Shown: one piece after another, positions 7,311-14,390 of the stretch | How the letters are laid out: each line of letters starts with the position of its first letter | Position numbering within the stretch: the first letter of the stretch is position 1 | From: Clostridiales bacterium | GTDB lineage: Bacteria > Bacillota > Clostridia > Oscillospirales > Oscillospiraceae | Direction: 5' to 3' | NCBI GenBank assembly: GCA_019418025.1 | Contig: DYCR01000025.1 | Span: 1-32,563, forward strand | Length of the DNA stretch: 32,563 bases | The notes under the pieces: model-generated | The model's input: only the letters and a program-made list of their open reading frames with translations | Database searches by the model: none | Told to the model about the DNA's origin: nothing | Made by a program: the position numbers and the translations under genes

Positions 7311-8372
7311 ATGCAGAATTATAATTGTAAAAATTGCGGCGCAGTTCTATACTGGGACACAAAGGAAAATTGTCTGAACTGCCAATATTGCGGCTCCAAA
7401 TATCAGCCTGAGGAATTTGAGGACTACACCGATACCACCGAGCAGGTCCAAAGCGAAGAGGCGCAGCAGGAATACACCAACGCCACGGTGGGCGAGGACA
7501 TGTGTGTTTATGAGTGCAAAAACTGCGGCGGTGAGATCGTGACACTGAAAACCACCATGGCGACCATCTGTCCCTATTGCTCGGAGGCCGTCTCCATTAC
7601 ATCCAAATCTGCGGGTGACTTCAGACCGAAGATGTGTATCCCCTTCAGCAAGGATAAAGAGGAGATCACCAAGCTGTATAAAAGTTATGTAAACCACTCC
7701 TTCCTGACACCTCGGAAGTTCAAGGAGCAGAATACCATTGAAAAATATCAGGGCCTGTTCGCACCCTTTTATCTGCACACCATTGATGATGAAGCAAGCC
7801 ACGTGTTTGAGGGGGAAAAGCTTTCCTCCCACCGCCGGGGCGATGACAGGGTCACGGTCCATAGCGTATATGAGCTGCAATTGGATGCCGAGGCGGTTTT
7901 TGAGCGGATCCCCACGGACGGATCTGTCCGCATCGACGACAAGCTGATGGAGGCCATCGAGCCCTTTGACTATGAGGGATGCCGGGACTATAATCCGGCA
8001 TATATGGCAGGCTTTGCGGCGGAGCAGACCGACGACGAGGAGCAGGTGCTGCGGGAACGGGCGCTGCAGCGTGCGAAAAAAAGCATGGAGTCAAAGGCCC
8101 GTGAGTCCTTTGCCGGATACTCCTCGCTGATGCTGAAGCGGGACAGCCACAAAATCAAAAGCCACGAGTCGGAGTATGTTATGTTACCCGTCTGGCTTCT
8201 CAATGTGAATTACAACGGAAAGAAGTACACCTTTGCGGTGAACGGACAGACCGGCAAGGTCAGCGGCAGGCTGCCCATGGACAAGCTCAAGCTGACGCTT
8301 CTGATTGCAGGCACCTATTTAGGCACGAGCCTCATCGCCGGATTGATCATGGGACTAGGGGGGATTCTGTAA
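7311..8372 (+). CDS. double zinc-ribbon membrane-anchored protein (YdjG-like)
   Basis: A 353-aa protein from ATG 7311, chosen because relatives start just before the first ribbon (MQNYNCKNCG); this ATG has no clear ribosome binding site. An in-frame TTG at 7284, next to GAGGAG, and a TTG at 7257 are alternatives. The first zinc ribbon uses Cys6/9/24/27; a second follows as YECKNCGG...CPYCSE. A long middle domain contains KMCIPFSKDKEEITKLYK and a charged helix, and one membrane segment (LTLLIAGTYLGTSLIAGLIM) ends the protein. The layout matches B. subtilis YdjG, a membrane partner in recruiting the SPFH protein YdjI and PspA. It is the first gene of a four-gene operon, and the next ATG follows its stop directly. 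Confidence 0.8.
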   Translation: MQNYNCKNCGAVLYWDTKENCLNCQYCGSKYQPEEFEDYTDTTEQVQSEEAQQEYTNATVGEDMCVYECKNCGGEIVTLKTTMATICPYCSEAVSITSKSAGDFRPKMCIPFSKDKEEITKLYKSYVNHSFLTPRKFKEQNTIEKYQGLFAPFYLHTIDDEASHVFEGEKLSSHRRGDDRVTVHSVYELQLDAEAVFERIPTDGSVRIDDKLMEAIEPFDYEGCRDYNPAYMAGFAAEQTDDEEQVLRERALQRAKKSMESKARESFAGYSSLMLKRDSHKIKSHESEYVMLPVWLLNVNYNGKKYTFAVNGQTGKVSGRLPMDKLKLTLLIAGTYLGTSLIAGLIMGLGGIL

Positions 8373-9194
8373 ATGAAGAATCTGTACACAAAAATTTCTG
8401 CGGCAGTGCTGCTGGTTCTCCTATTCGTACCGATGATATCGGTGCAGGCGGCAGCAAAGGGACCTTATCAGCAGACAGTGGGCAAGGCCACGGTCTATAT
8501 GCACGATCTGGCGGATTTGATGACAGATGAGCAGGAGGCAGAGCTGATCCGGTCTGTGGAGAAGCACACCAAAAAGCTCAGCTATCATATCCTGTTCCTG
8601 ACGACCTCTGATGCACAGGGAAAAAACACCACGAAGTACACGGATGACTACATGGATCAGATGTTTGTCAATCATGATAATGCCATCGCCTTTGTGATCG
8701 ATATGGATAATCGTAAGATTTATGTCAACACGATGGGCGATGCCATCAAGTATCTGGACAACAAGGCGGTCCAAAAGACGACGGATAAGGGCAGCGCCAA
8801 AATCGAGAAGGAGGACTATGAGGGCACGCTGGAGGCGATGTCGGATTATGCGTTGGGCAAGATCGCCTCGGAAGATCCCAATAGCCGCACCTTCATAAGT
8901 GCATATGCCAAGGGGATCGGCGCAGTGCAGATTCCTGCGATCATATTGACGGTTCTGGTGGGGATTGGTTTGGTGCTTCAGCATCGGAAGGCCAATAAGG
9001 CTCCGGCGGCCACGGTGTACATCGACCACGGAAGCTATGACGTGACCAACAAGGACGATCGTTTCATCCGGACCTATAACACCGTGCAGAGCGGATACTA
9101 TAAGCAGAACTCGTCCAACTCCGGCAGCTCCGGCGGCTCCAGTCACACCTCCAGCAGCGGCAACACCCACGGCGGCGGAGGGCAGAGCTTCTGA
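8373..9194 (+). CDS. TPM-domain membrane protein (YdjH-like)
   Basis: A 273-aa protein with a signal peptide (residues 1-26, ending VQAAA). An extracytoplasmic TPM domain (about 35-170) starts with VYMHDLADLMTDEQEAELI and includes AIAFVIDMDNRKIYVNTMGDA. A membrane helix follows at about 188-205 (IPAIILTVLVGIGLVL), then a cytoplasmic Ser/Gly-rich tail ending HGGGGQSF, typical of this family. TPM domains occur in photosystem II repair phosphatase-like proteins and in B. subtilis YdjH. The ATG abuts the preceding stop codon, and its own stop shares one base with the next ATG, so translation is coupled. Its likely role is an envelope partner of the SPFH protein. Confidence 0.87.
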   Translation: MKNLYTKISAAVLLVLLFVPMISVQAAAKGPYQQTVGKATVYMHDLADLMTDEQEAELIRSVEKHTKKLSYHILFLTTSDAQGKNTTKYTDDYMDQMFVNHDNAIAFVIDMDNRKIYVNTMGDAIKYLDNKAVQKTTDKGSAKIEKEDYEGTLEAMSDYALGKIASEDPNSRTFISAYAKGIGAVQIPAIILTVLVGIGLVLQHRKANKAPAATVYIDHGSYDVTNKDDRFIRTYNTVQSGYYKQNSSNSGSSGGSSHTSSSGNTHGGGGQSF

Positions 9195-9922
9195 TGGATA
9201 AACAGTTTTTGGTCAAATTGATCCTTCAATATGTGCCGCTGATCGTCATAGCGGGCCTGATCTTCTTTGGATACCGATGGGGTGTCAGAAAGGCGAGACA
9301 GCTTAAAAACCGGGCGATCCGGCAGGCAGAGGATGCGCTGCTCGGCGAGCTGGCACCCTACGCAAAGGACATAGCCTCGGGGCTTGTGGAGGCGGCCATG
9401 GACAACACCCCCAAGGCCCGCTCCACCGGAGGCGCCACGACCATGTGTCTGGAAAAGGTCCAGAAGGATTTTAAGGATTTTCACGCAGAGGATGCAGACA
9501 CGGATGTCAAAAGCTTTATTCTGGAGTATTTGCAGATCAAATACGGCGGTCAGGAGGGCTTTGACAAGGCAAGGGTTTCCGATAAGGTAATGATCGACAT
9601 GGGAGACAGATCCCATGGGAGACTGACGGAAATCAAGGTCAACCACATTGCCATCAGCGACTACAAAAAATCGTTGAATTCCGCCACGCTGCGATATCGT
9701 GTCTCTGTGGGATTTACGCTGAATGGACAGCGGAAGGAAAAGCTTTACGAGGTGGAGTACACCTTGCAGCTGCGGGATGAATATGATTCGGCAGCGTACC
9801 TCATGTGTAAAAACTGCGGCGCACCGCTGAAGGAAGCCGACGGCATGTGCCCGTATTGTGGAACAAAACATGTCCGCGATACAATATCCAACTGGGTGGT
9901 TGCGGACGTTATGGAAAAATAA
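9194..9922 (+). CDS. membrane-anchored zinc-ribbon protein with Tim44-like middle
   Basis: A 242-aa protein. An N-terminal membrane helix (about residues 8-25, LILQYVPLIVIAGLIFFGY) is followed by a basic, helical stretch. The middle alpha/beta domain (about 85-195) looks like the Tim44/NTF2-type fold found next to zinc ribbons in other Firmicutes; this assignment is from appearance only. A C-terminal zinc ribbon CKNCGAPL...CPYCGTKH ends the protein. B. subtilis ydjGHI has no counterpart at this position, so this is an addition to the module. Start and stop are fixed by the one-base overlap upstream and the AAGGAAGG site before the next gene. Confidence 0.7.
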   Translation: MDKQFLVKLILQYVPLIVIAGLIFFGYRWGVRKARQLKNRAIRQAEDALLGELAPYAKDIASGLVEAAMDNTPKARSTGGATTMCLEKVQKDFKDFHAEDADTDVKSFILEYLQIKYGGQEGFDKARVSDKVMIDMGDRSHGRLTEIKVNHIAISDYKKSLNSATLRYRVSVGFTLNGQRKEKLYEVEYTLQLRDEYDSAAYLMCKNCGAPLKEADGMCPYCGTKHVRDTISNWVVADVMEK

Positions 9923-9945
9923 ACCAAAAAAGGAAGGTATAACTA

Positions 9946-11463
9946 ATGGGATTGATTCGTAAAACATTCGGCGCAGTGAAAGACGCTGCAAACAGTGCTA
10001 CCGGCGGTGCAGTAGGCGCTCTGGGCGGCGTGCTGCATCAGGCGATGCACCAGGAGTATTTTGCTTCCGGCTCCATGAGCAATGATGTGATCATGAGACG
10101 GGCAGAGCAGATCCGCCCCAACGGGTCCACCAACACCAATTCCGATGCAAACGTCATCACCAACGGCTCTCTGATCGATGTGCAGAATAACCAGTGTATG
10201 ATCATCGTGGAGAACGGCAGAGTGGTTGAGGCCTGTATGGAGCCCGGTCAGTTTGTCTATGACACCACCCTTGCACCCTCCTTCTTCAGCGGAGAGGGCA
10301 GCTTTGGCGACCGGTTCAAGAGCGTTGCCAAGGAGGTTTGGGAACAGGCCAAGATGGGCGGACAGCGCAGAAGCACCCAGCGGATCTACTTCATCAACAC
10401 CGGCATTCTGGATAAATCCCTCCAGTGGGGCGTGGGCAATGTATCCTTCCGGCATACACAGCGTTTTGCGGGCATGCCTGCACCCTTGGTATGCACGGTA
10501 CACGTAAAGGGCTTTGGTACGGCCCGTGTCAGAATGACCAGACCTCTGGATTTTTATGATAACTACGGCGCAAAGTATGCAGGCGGAGATAACGATGCGG
10601 TCATCTCTCTGACATCTCTGGACACCTTCTTTGAAAACACCAGACAGAAGATGTCTCAGGCCGTTTCCACCGCTATGGCTGAGATCGGCAGCCGTGCCGA
10701 GGTGACCTATGACCAGATCATGGTGGGCGAGAACATGACTATGCTTGCCTCTCTGGCCACCAAGCAGCTGGAAGGCAGCGACCTGTACCGCATCGGCTTT
10801 GACTGCTATGACTTTACCGTGGGCGGCAGCGGTCTGGGAATCTCCAAGGAAGACGAGGAGATGATCTCCACTCGCCAAAACCAGATGATGATGCTGGCCA
10901 ACGGCGCAGCCAACTACGATATTCAGACCAAAATGGCAGAAGGCTTTGCCAAGGGCGCAGAAAAGGGCGGTGTTGCCAACATGATGGGCATGGGTATGTT
11001 CATGAACGGCATGGGCGGCATGGGTATGGGCAACATCGGCCAGAGTCAGCCGGCCTATAACCCCCAGTATGACCACACGGCCCCCATGCAGCAGCCCCAG
11101 TTTGCGCAGGGCGCGGCATTCGGCGCTCAGGCTGCACAGCCACAGGCTCCGCAGGCACCTCAGCCGGCACCTGCACCTGCTCCTGCGGCAGCGGAAGGCT
11201 GGACCTGCTCCTGCGGTGCGACGGCAACCGGAAACTTCTGCCCCCAGTGCGGCAGTAAGAAACCCGCTCCTGTGGCAGCAGAGGACTGGACCTGCTCCTG
11301 CGGCAAGGTCAACACCGGCAATTTCTGCTCTGAGTGCGGCTCCAAGAGACCGCAGGTGAAGAGAAAGCTGGTCTGCGACAAGTGCGGATGGACCAGTGAG
11401 GATCTGAACACCCGCTTCTGCCCCAACTGCGGTGACCCCGTGAATGAGGCAGACTTCCAGTAA
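9946..11463 (+). CDS. SPFH-domain protein with triple zinc-ribbon tail (YdjI-like)
   Basis: A 505-aa protein with a good ribosome binding site (AAGGAAGG). Residues 1-33 are a Gly/Ala amphipathic stretch. About 35-320 form the SPFH (YdjI, 'virion core protein') domain: NNQCMIIVENGRVVEACMEPG, RIYFINTG, LVCTVHVKGFGTARVRM and a helical oligomerisation part. A Met/Gly-rich segment (about 345-367) and a Pro/Ala/Gln-rich linker follow. The tail holds three zinc ribbons (about 418-505): two near-identical CSCG...CPQCG/CSECG units and one CDKCG...CPNCG. B. subtilis YdjI is a soluble SPFH protein recruited to the membrane by YdjG/YdjH and linked to PspA-dependent envelope-stress protection. Codon use appears more uniform than in its neighbours, suggesting good expression (impression only). 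Confidence 0.87.
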   Translation: MGLIRKTFGAVKDAANSATGGAVGALGGVLHQAMHQEYFASGSMSNDVIMRRAEQIRPNGSTNTNSDANVITNGSLIDVQNNQCMIIVENGRVVEACMEPGQFVYDTTLAPSFFSGEGSFGDRFKSVAKEVWEQAKMGGQRRSTQRIYFINTGILDKSLQWGVGNVSFRHTQRFAGMPAPLVCTVHVKGFGTARVRMTRPLDFYDNYGAKYAGGDNDAVISLTSLDTFFENTRQKMSQAVSTAMAEIGSRAEVTYDQIMVGENMTMLASLATKQLEGSDLYRIGFDCYDFTVGGSGLGISKEDEEMISTRQNQMMMLANGAANYDIQTKMAEGFAKGAEKGGVANMMGMGMFMNGMGGMGMGNIGQSQPAYNPQYDHTAPMQQPQFAQGAAFGAQAAQPQAPQAPQPAPAPAPAAAEGWTCSCGATATGNFCPQCGSKKPAPVAAEDWTCSCGKVNTGNFCSECGSKRPQVKRKLVCDKCGWTSEDLNTRFCPNCGDPVNEADFQ

Positions 11464-11476
11464 CCGACAGAAATAC

Positions 11477-11507
11477 GAATCCGCCTGCCGTTTTGGCAGG
11501 CGGATTT
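11477..11507 (+). terminator. terminator hairpin of the SPFH operon, left copy of a direct duplication
   Basis: AATCCGCCTGCC pairs with GGCAGGCGGATT across a GTTTT loop. The 31 bases are identical to 11708-11738, and the structured repeat lies exactly between the two copies. Confidence 0.8.
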
Positions 11508-11707
11508 CAGTGTGTCAAAAAGTCTGCCCGAGTTTGCTGCTTCAGCGGCAAAAAAGATAAAATCATTTTCCACGGGGGCGTGTACCTCGGGGAAAATACT
11601 GCTCAGCCTGAGAGTGTGAAATTTGTCCGTTATTGACGGACAAATTATGCGCGGGTCAGGCTGCAAAAATTGCCCGAAAGCCCCAGAAGGGGTTTCGGGC
11701 AGTCTCA
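11508..11707 (-). repeat. structured ~200-bp repeat, copy A (inverted relative to B and C)
   Basis: This is the reverse complement of the elements at 13974-14175 and 19243-19443, with similarity over its whole length. In element orientation it starts TGAGACTG and ends GACACACTG. It contains hairpin 1 (GCCCGAAA...TTTCGGGC), an outer stem CAGCCTGA/TCAGGCTG enclosing hairpin 2 (ATTTGTCCGT...ACGGACAAAT), a third stem with ATTTTC/GAAAAT and CACG/CGTG arms, and hairpin 4 (TTTGCCGCT...AGCAGCAAA, one mismatch). It is non-coding: frames through it differ among copies. Perfect 31-bp copies of the local terminator flank it. Confidence 0.88.
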
Positions 11708-11738
11708 GAATCCGCCTGCCGTTTTGGCAGGCGGATTT
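11708..11738 (+). repeat. right copy of the duplicated terminator hairpin
   Basis: Identical over 31 bases to 11477-11507; sequence on both outer sides differs. It behaves like an unusually long target-site duplication around the 200-bp element. Confidence 0.85.
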
Positions 11739-11770
11739 AAATTGCACCGAAGCTTTACGGGATATCAAAG

Positions 11771-11804
11771 AAAAAACGTCCGCACCTCAAGCGAAGTGCG
11801 GACG
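11771..11804 (-). terminator. terminator of tRNA-Gly
   Basis: A 9-bp stem CGTCCGCAC (11777-11785) with GTGCGGACG (11796-11804). Read on the minus strand it is followed by six T (complement of 11771-11776). Confidence 0.85.
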
Positions 11805-11810
11805 ATTATT

Positions 11811-11884
11811 TGGAGCGGGTAATGGGAGTCGAACCCACCTATCAACCTTGGGAAGGTCGCATTCTACCGATGAATTATACCCGC
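11811..11884 (-). tRNA. tRNA-Gly(CCC)
   Basis: A 74-nt cloverleaf including an encoded CCA. The acceptor arm GCGGGTA pairs with TACCCGC, discriminator T, then CCA. The D arm is ATTC...GAAT. The anticodon stem CGACC/GGTTG carries the loop TTCCCAA, giving anticodon CCC (codon GGG, glycine). The T arm is GTGGG-TTCGACT-CCCAT. It stands alone with its own promoter and terminator. Confidence 0.95.
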
Positions 11885-11897
11885 GTGGAACTTCTTT

Positions 11898-11926
11898 AGT
11901 ATAGCACAGCCTAAATCATTTTGCAA
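11898..11926 (-). promoter_or_regulatory. promoter of tRNA-Gly
   Basis: On the minus strand TTGCAA (11921-11926), a 17-bp spacer and TATACT (complement of 11898-11903), 13 bp before the mature tRNA 5' end. Confidence 0.75.
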
Positions 11927-12023
11927 GTATCTTTCCGGGAAGAAATGAAAAATCTTTTTGTCGAAAAATACCGCGGCGTTATGAAACCACCGAAAGCGGG
12001 CAAACTGTTCTGAGGTGATTTTT

Positions 12024-12194
12024 ATGAAAAAACGTAAACCGGCAGTGACCAACACGGTGGATCTGCGGCTGGACCCGGAGGCTCGGGTGTGCCCTGAGTT
12101 TGACGCGGTGAGCATCAAAAAATTTGCGGCGCCGGATCTGAGTGAAACAGGCTATCCGGTACTGGATAACTGCGCAGAGGAGCATATCATGTAG
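12024..12194 (+). CDS. small protein of unknown function, 56 aa
   Basis: A short gene with a strong ribosome binding site (GAGGTGA at 12012-12018) and spacing suited to ATG 12024. The product begins MKKRKPAVTNTVDLRLDPEA and ends AEEHIM. It has a basic N-terminal tip and is otherwise acidic, with two cysteines (23 and 50), no membrane segment and no signal peptide. I do not recognise a family. It lies between tRNA-Gly (opposite strand) and the hydrogenase gene. A GTAG...CTAC palindrome (12191-12216) begins at its stop codon. The strong start site argues for a real gene. Confidence 0.6.
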   Translation: MKKRKPAVTNTVDLRLDPEARVCPEFDAVSIKKFAAPDLSETGYPVLDNCAEEHIM

Positions 12195-12216
12195 CGCCGG
12201 GAATTCCCGGCACTAC
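12191..12216 (+). other. GC-rich inverted repeat at the end of the 56-aa gene
   Basis: GCCGGG AATT CCCGGC with flanking GTAG/CTAC arms and one C/A mismatch. There is no T run on either side, so it is a weak terminator candidate or an mRNA-stabilising 3' hairpin. Confidence 0.5.
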
Positions 12217-12354
12217 ATCAGCAAAACTTCCGTGAGGGGCATATTTTCCTGTGCCGATGAGCAGTGGCAGCGGGCAGTTCTTGTTAGATTATACAAACAC
12301 GAACCGGGTGTTTGTGCAAAAAGAGTTAAAAATCGTAATATTTTCTATATTTTT

Positions 12355-12398
12355 ATCAATATTGATCGATAGATTTTTTTTACCATATTTGCTATAAT
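12355..12398 (+). promoter_or_regulatory. hydrogenase promoter with upstream palindrome
   Basis: An extended -10, TGC-TATAAT (TATAAT at 12393-12398), lacks a good -35. Just upstream is a perfect 12-bp palindrome ATCAATATTGAT (12355-12366), a possible operator where the -35 would be assisted. Further up, an ACAAACAC/GTGTTTGT hairpin (12293-12315) has no T run. Regulation by redox state would make sense, but the regulator is unknown. Confidence 0.45.
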
Positions 12399-12432
12399 AT
12401 GACAAAGCAGACTTACGCAAAGGAGAATCTAA

Positions 12433-13938
12433 ATGAGAGGAATTCCATCCCTGATTACAGACATTCGCAAATCCGTTTTTACCGAGGTTGCCAAAATGGC
12501 ATATTCCGGCGGGGACTACACCCATGCCGAGGATCTGCCCTACAAAATCGTACCCGGCGATCAGCCCCTTCATCGGGAGTCGATTTTTCTGGAGCGTGCC
12601 ATTGCCGGTGAGCGTGTGCGCCTTGCAATGGGGTTGGGTGTGCGCCCGGTCCAAACCAGAAGCCTGATGACAGACGGTATGGATGCTGCGGCTGTTGCAG
12701 AGCAGTACTACGAGCCGCCTCTCATCAACATCATCCCCTATGCATGTCACGCATGTCCCACCAAGCAGTACCACGTGACAGAAAGCTGCCAGAACTGTCT
12801 GGCTGCCTCCTGCCAGAAGGTATGCCCCGTGGGTGCAGTCTCCTTCAGCAACGGCAAGAGCGTGATCGACAAGGAAAAGTGCATCAAGTGCGGAAAATGC
12901 GCCGGTGCATGCCCCTACGGTGCCATCATCAAGCTGGAGCGTCCCTGTGAGGCCGCCTGCGGTGTGGATGCGATCACCTCCGGCCCCGATTCCCGGGCGA
13001 TCATCAATCAGGACAAGTGTGTTGCCTGCGGCCAGTGTCTGGTCAGCTGCCCCTTTGGTGCCATCGTGGACAAGGGACAGATCTTCCAGGTGATCCAGTC
13101 CATTCTTCAGGGCAATAAAGTCATTGCTATTGTAGCTCCGGCTTTTGCCGGACAGTTCGGCAAGCATGCCACCCCGGGCAAGTTCAATGCGGCTATGAAG
13201 GTTCTGGGCTTTGATCAGGTGGTGGAGGTTGCCATCGGTGCGGATATGTGTACCATCGAGGAGGCAAAGGACTTCATCGAAAAGGTCCCCAATGAGCAGA
13301 AATACATGGCAACATCCTGCTGCCCTGCATGGCATGCCATGGTCCACAAGATGTTTCCCACCGAGGCCAAGAATATTTCCATGACCCTGACCCCCATGGT
13401 TTACACGGCTCGCCTTGTGAAGAAGAAATTCCCCGACTGCAAGGTGGTCTTTGTCGGCCCCTGTGCTGCCAAGAAGCTGGAGGCTATTCGTGAGACCATT
13501 CGCTCCGACGTGGATTTTGTCCTGACCTTTGAGGAGCTTCAGGGCATGTTCGAGGCAAAGGAGATCGACTTCCAGCAGTTGGAGGAAGCTCCGGTGACCA
13601 ACGAGGGCACTGCCGGCGGCAGAGGCTTTGCCGTATCCGGCGGCGTGGCAGGCGCAGTTGCAAGTGTCATTCGGGAAACACACCCGGACATGGAGATCAA
13701 GATCGCCCGTGCCGACGGCCTGCGTGAGTGCCGCAAGCTGATGCAGATGGCAAAGGCCGGCAAATACAACGGCTACCTGCTGGAGGGCATGGGCTGTCCC
13801 GGTGGCTGTGTTGCAGGTGCAGGTACCCTGCTGAATGTGGATCAGGCCACCAAGGTCATCAACAAATTCAGCGCAGAGGCGGAGAAAACCAACCCCCTGC
13901 AAAGTGCTTACCGTGATATCGGCGAGAGCCTTGACTGA
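12433..13938 (+). CDS. [FeFe] hydrogenase, group B-like, monomeric
   Basis: A 501-aa protein that would reduce protons to H2, or the reverse, with ferredoxin as likely partner. After an N-terminal region and a CHACP...CQNC segment come ferredoxin-type clusters: CIKCGKCAGACPYG and CVACGQCLVSCPFG. The H-cluster domain shows all three signatures: L1 TSCCPAWH, L2 GPCAAKKLE (rather than MPCxxKxxE) and L3 EGMGCPGGCVAGAG. The altered L2 and the short length fit group B rather than the classic CpI-type group A. It is preceded by AAGGAG at 12420-12425. No hydEFG maturation genes or flavoprotein subunits are adjacent, so it is transcribed alone. Confidence 0.9.
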   Translation: MRGIPSLITDIRKSVFTEVAKMAYSGGDYTHAEDLPYKIVPGDQPLHRESIFLERAIAGERVRLAMGLGVRPVQTRSLMTDGMDAAAVAEQYYEPPLINIIPYACHACPTKQYHVTESCQNCLAASCQKVCPVGAVSFSNGKSVIDKEKCIKCGKCAGACPYGAIIKLERPCEAACGVDAITSGPDSRAIINQDKCVACGQCLVSCPFGAIVDKGQIFQVIQSILQGNKVIAIVAPAFAGQFGKHATPGKFNAAMKVLGFDQVVEVAIGADMCTIEEAKDFIEKVPNEQKYMATSCCPAWHAMVHKMFPTEAKNISMTLTPMVYTARLVKKKFPDCKVVFVGPCAAKKLEAIRETIRSDVDFVLTFEELQGMFEAKEIDFQQLEEAPVTNEGTAGGRGFAVSGGVAGAVASVIRETHPDMEIKIARADGLRECRKLMQMAKAGKYNGYLLEGMGCPGGCVAGAGTLLNVDQATKVINKFSAEAEKTNPLQSAYRDIGESLD

Positions 13939-13944
13939 TTTTAT

Positions 13945-13973
13945 TATGGCATAGCCCTCTGGGCTATGCCATT
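13945..13973 (+). repeat. left copy of the duplicated hydrogenase terminator hairpin
   Basis: 29 bases identical to 14176-14204. The stem ATGGCATAGCCC pairs with GGGCTATGCCAT across a short loop. It lies 7 bp after the hydrogenase stop codon and lacks a T run, because the repeat element follows directly. Confidence 0.85.
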
Positions 13974-14175
13974 GAGACTGTCGAAAAACCCTCTTAGGGC
14001 TTTTCGACAAGTTTTTGCAGCCTGATCCGCGCATAATTTGTCCGTCATTGACGGACAAATTCCACACTCTCAGGCTGATATGTATTTTCCCCGAGGTACA
14101 CGCCCCCGTGGAAAATGATTTGGTCTTTTTTTGCCGCTCAAGCGGCAAACTCTGTGAGACTTTTTTGACAAGCTG
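13974..14175 (+). repeat. structured ~200-bp repeat, copy B
   Basis: It starts GAGACTG and ends GACAAGCTG. Hairpin 1 (13980-14008) has arms GTCGAAAA/TTTTCGAC. The outer stem CAGCCTGA (14018-14025)/TCAGGCTG (14070-14077) encloses the near-perfect palindrome ATTTGTCCGTCA-T-TGACGGACAAAT (14036-14060). The third stem is ATTTTC/GAAAAT (14084-14116), with CACG-CCCC-CGTG at its tip. Hairpin 4 is TTTGCCGCT (14130-14138)/AGCGGCAAA (14141-14149). The ends carry a weak inverted repeat, TGTCGAAAAA versus TGTCAAAAAA. No ORF is conserved across copies. Confidence 0.9.
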
Positions 14176-14210
14176 TATGGCATAGCCCTCTGGGCTATGC
14201 CATTTTTTGC
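14176..14210 (+). terminator. Rho-independent terminator (right copy of the duplication)
   Basis: The same 29-bp hairpin as 13945-13973, here followed by TTTTTT. It is probably the working terminator for the hydrogenase transcript after the element. Confidence 0.8.
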
Positions 14211-14285
14211 GCGAATAAAAGCCAAATCAAAGCTGAAAAATTATACAAAAATGGAGTTTTTAATCAAAATTAAGAATAGCGGACC

Positions 14286-14314
14286 TTGCGAAATCCGGCG
14301 GGATGTAGTACGAT
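14286..14314 (+). promoter_or_regulatory. promoter for the SGNH-hydrolase-like gene
   Basis: TTGCGA (14286-14291), a 17-bp spacer and TACGAT (14309-14314). A GGTGAGGAG ribosome binding site precedes ATG 14391. The rest of 14211-14285 is A/T-rich with nothing recognisable. Confidence 0.6.
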
Positions 14315-14390
14315 TATCAGGCTGAGCTTTTTCCGGTATGGGATCTGTCCGTGCCTTGAGTTTGAAAGCCGGTGAGGAGAAAAGCGACAC

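Noticed and set aside
11623..11768. Short peptides translated from the 200-bp repeats
   Set aside because: Similar short peptides appear from all copies because the DNA is repeated, but frames are not kept, no ribosome binding sites are present, and substitutions preserve hairpins rather than codons.
12289..14148. A 619-codon open frame on the minus strand opposite the hydrogenase gene
   Set aside because: It mirrors the hydrogenase coding frame, lacks any family similarity I can see, and its N-terminal part lies in repeat copy B. It is a shadow of a GC-rich gene.
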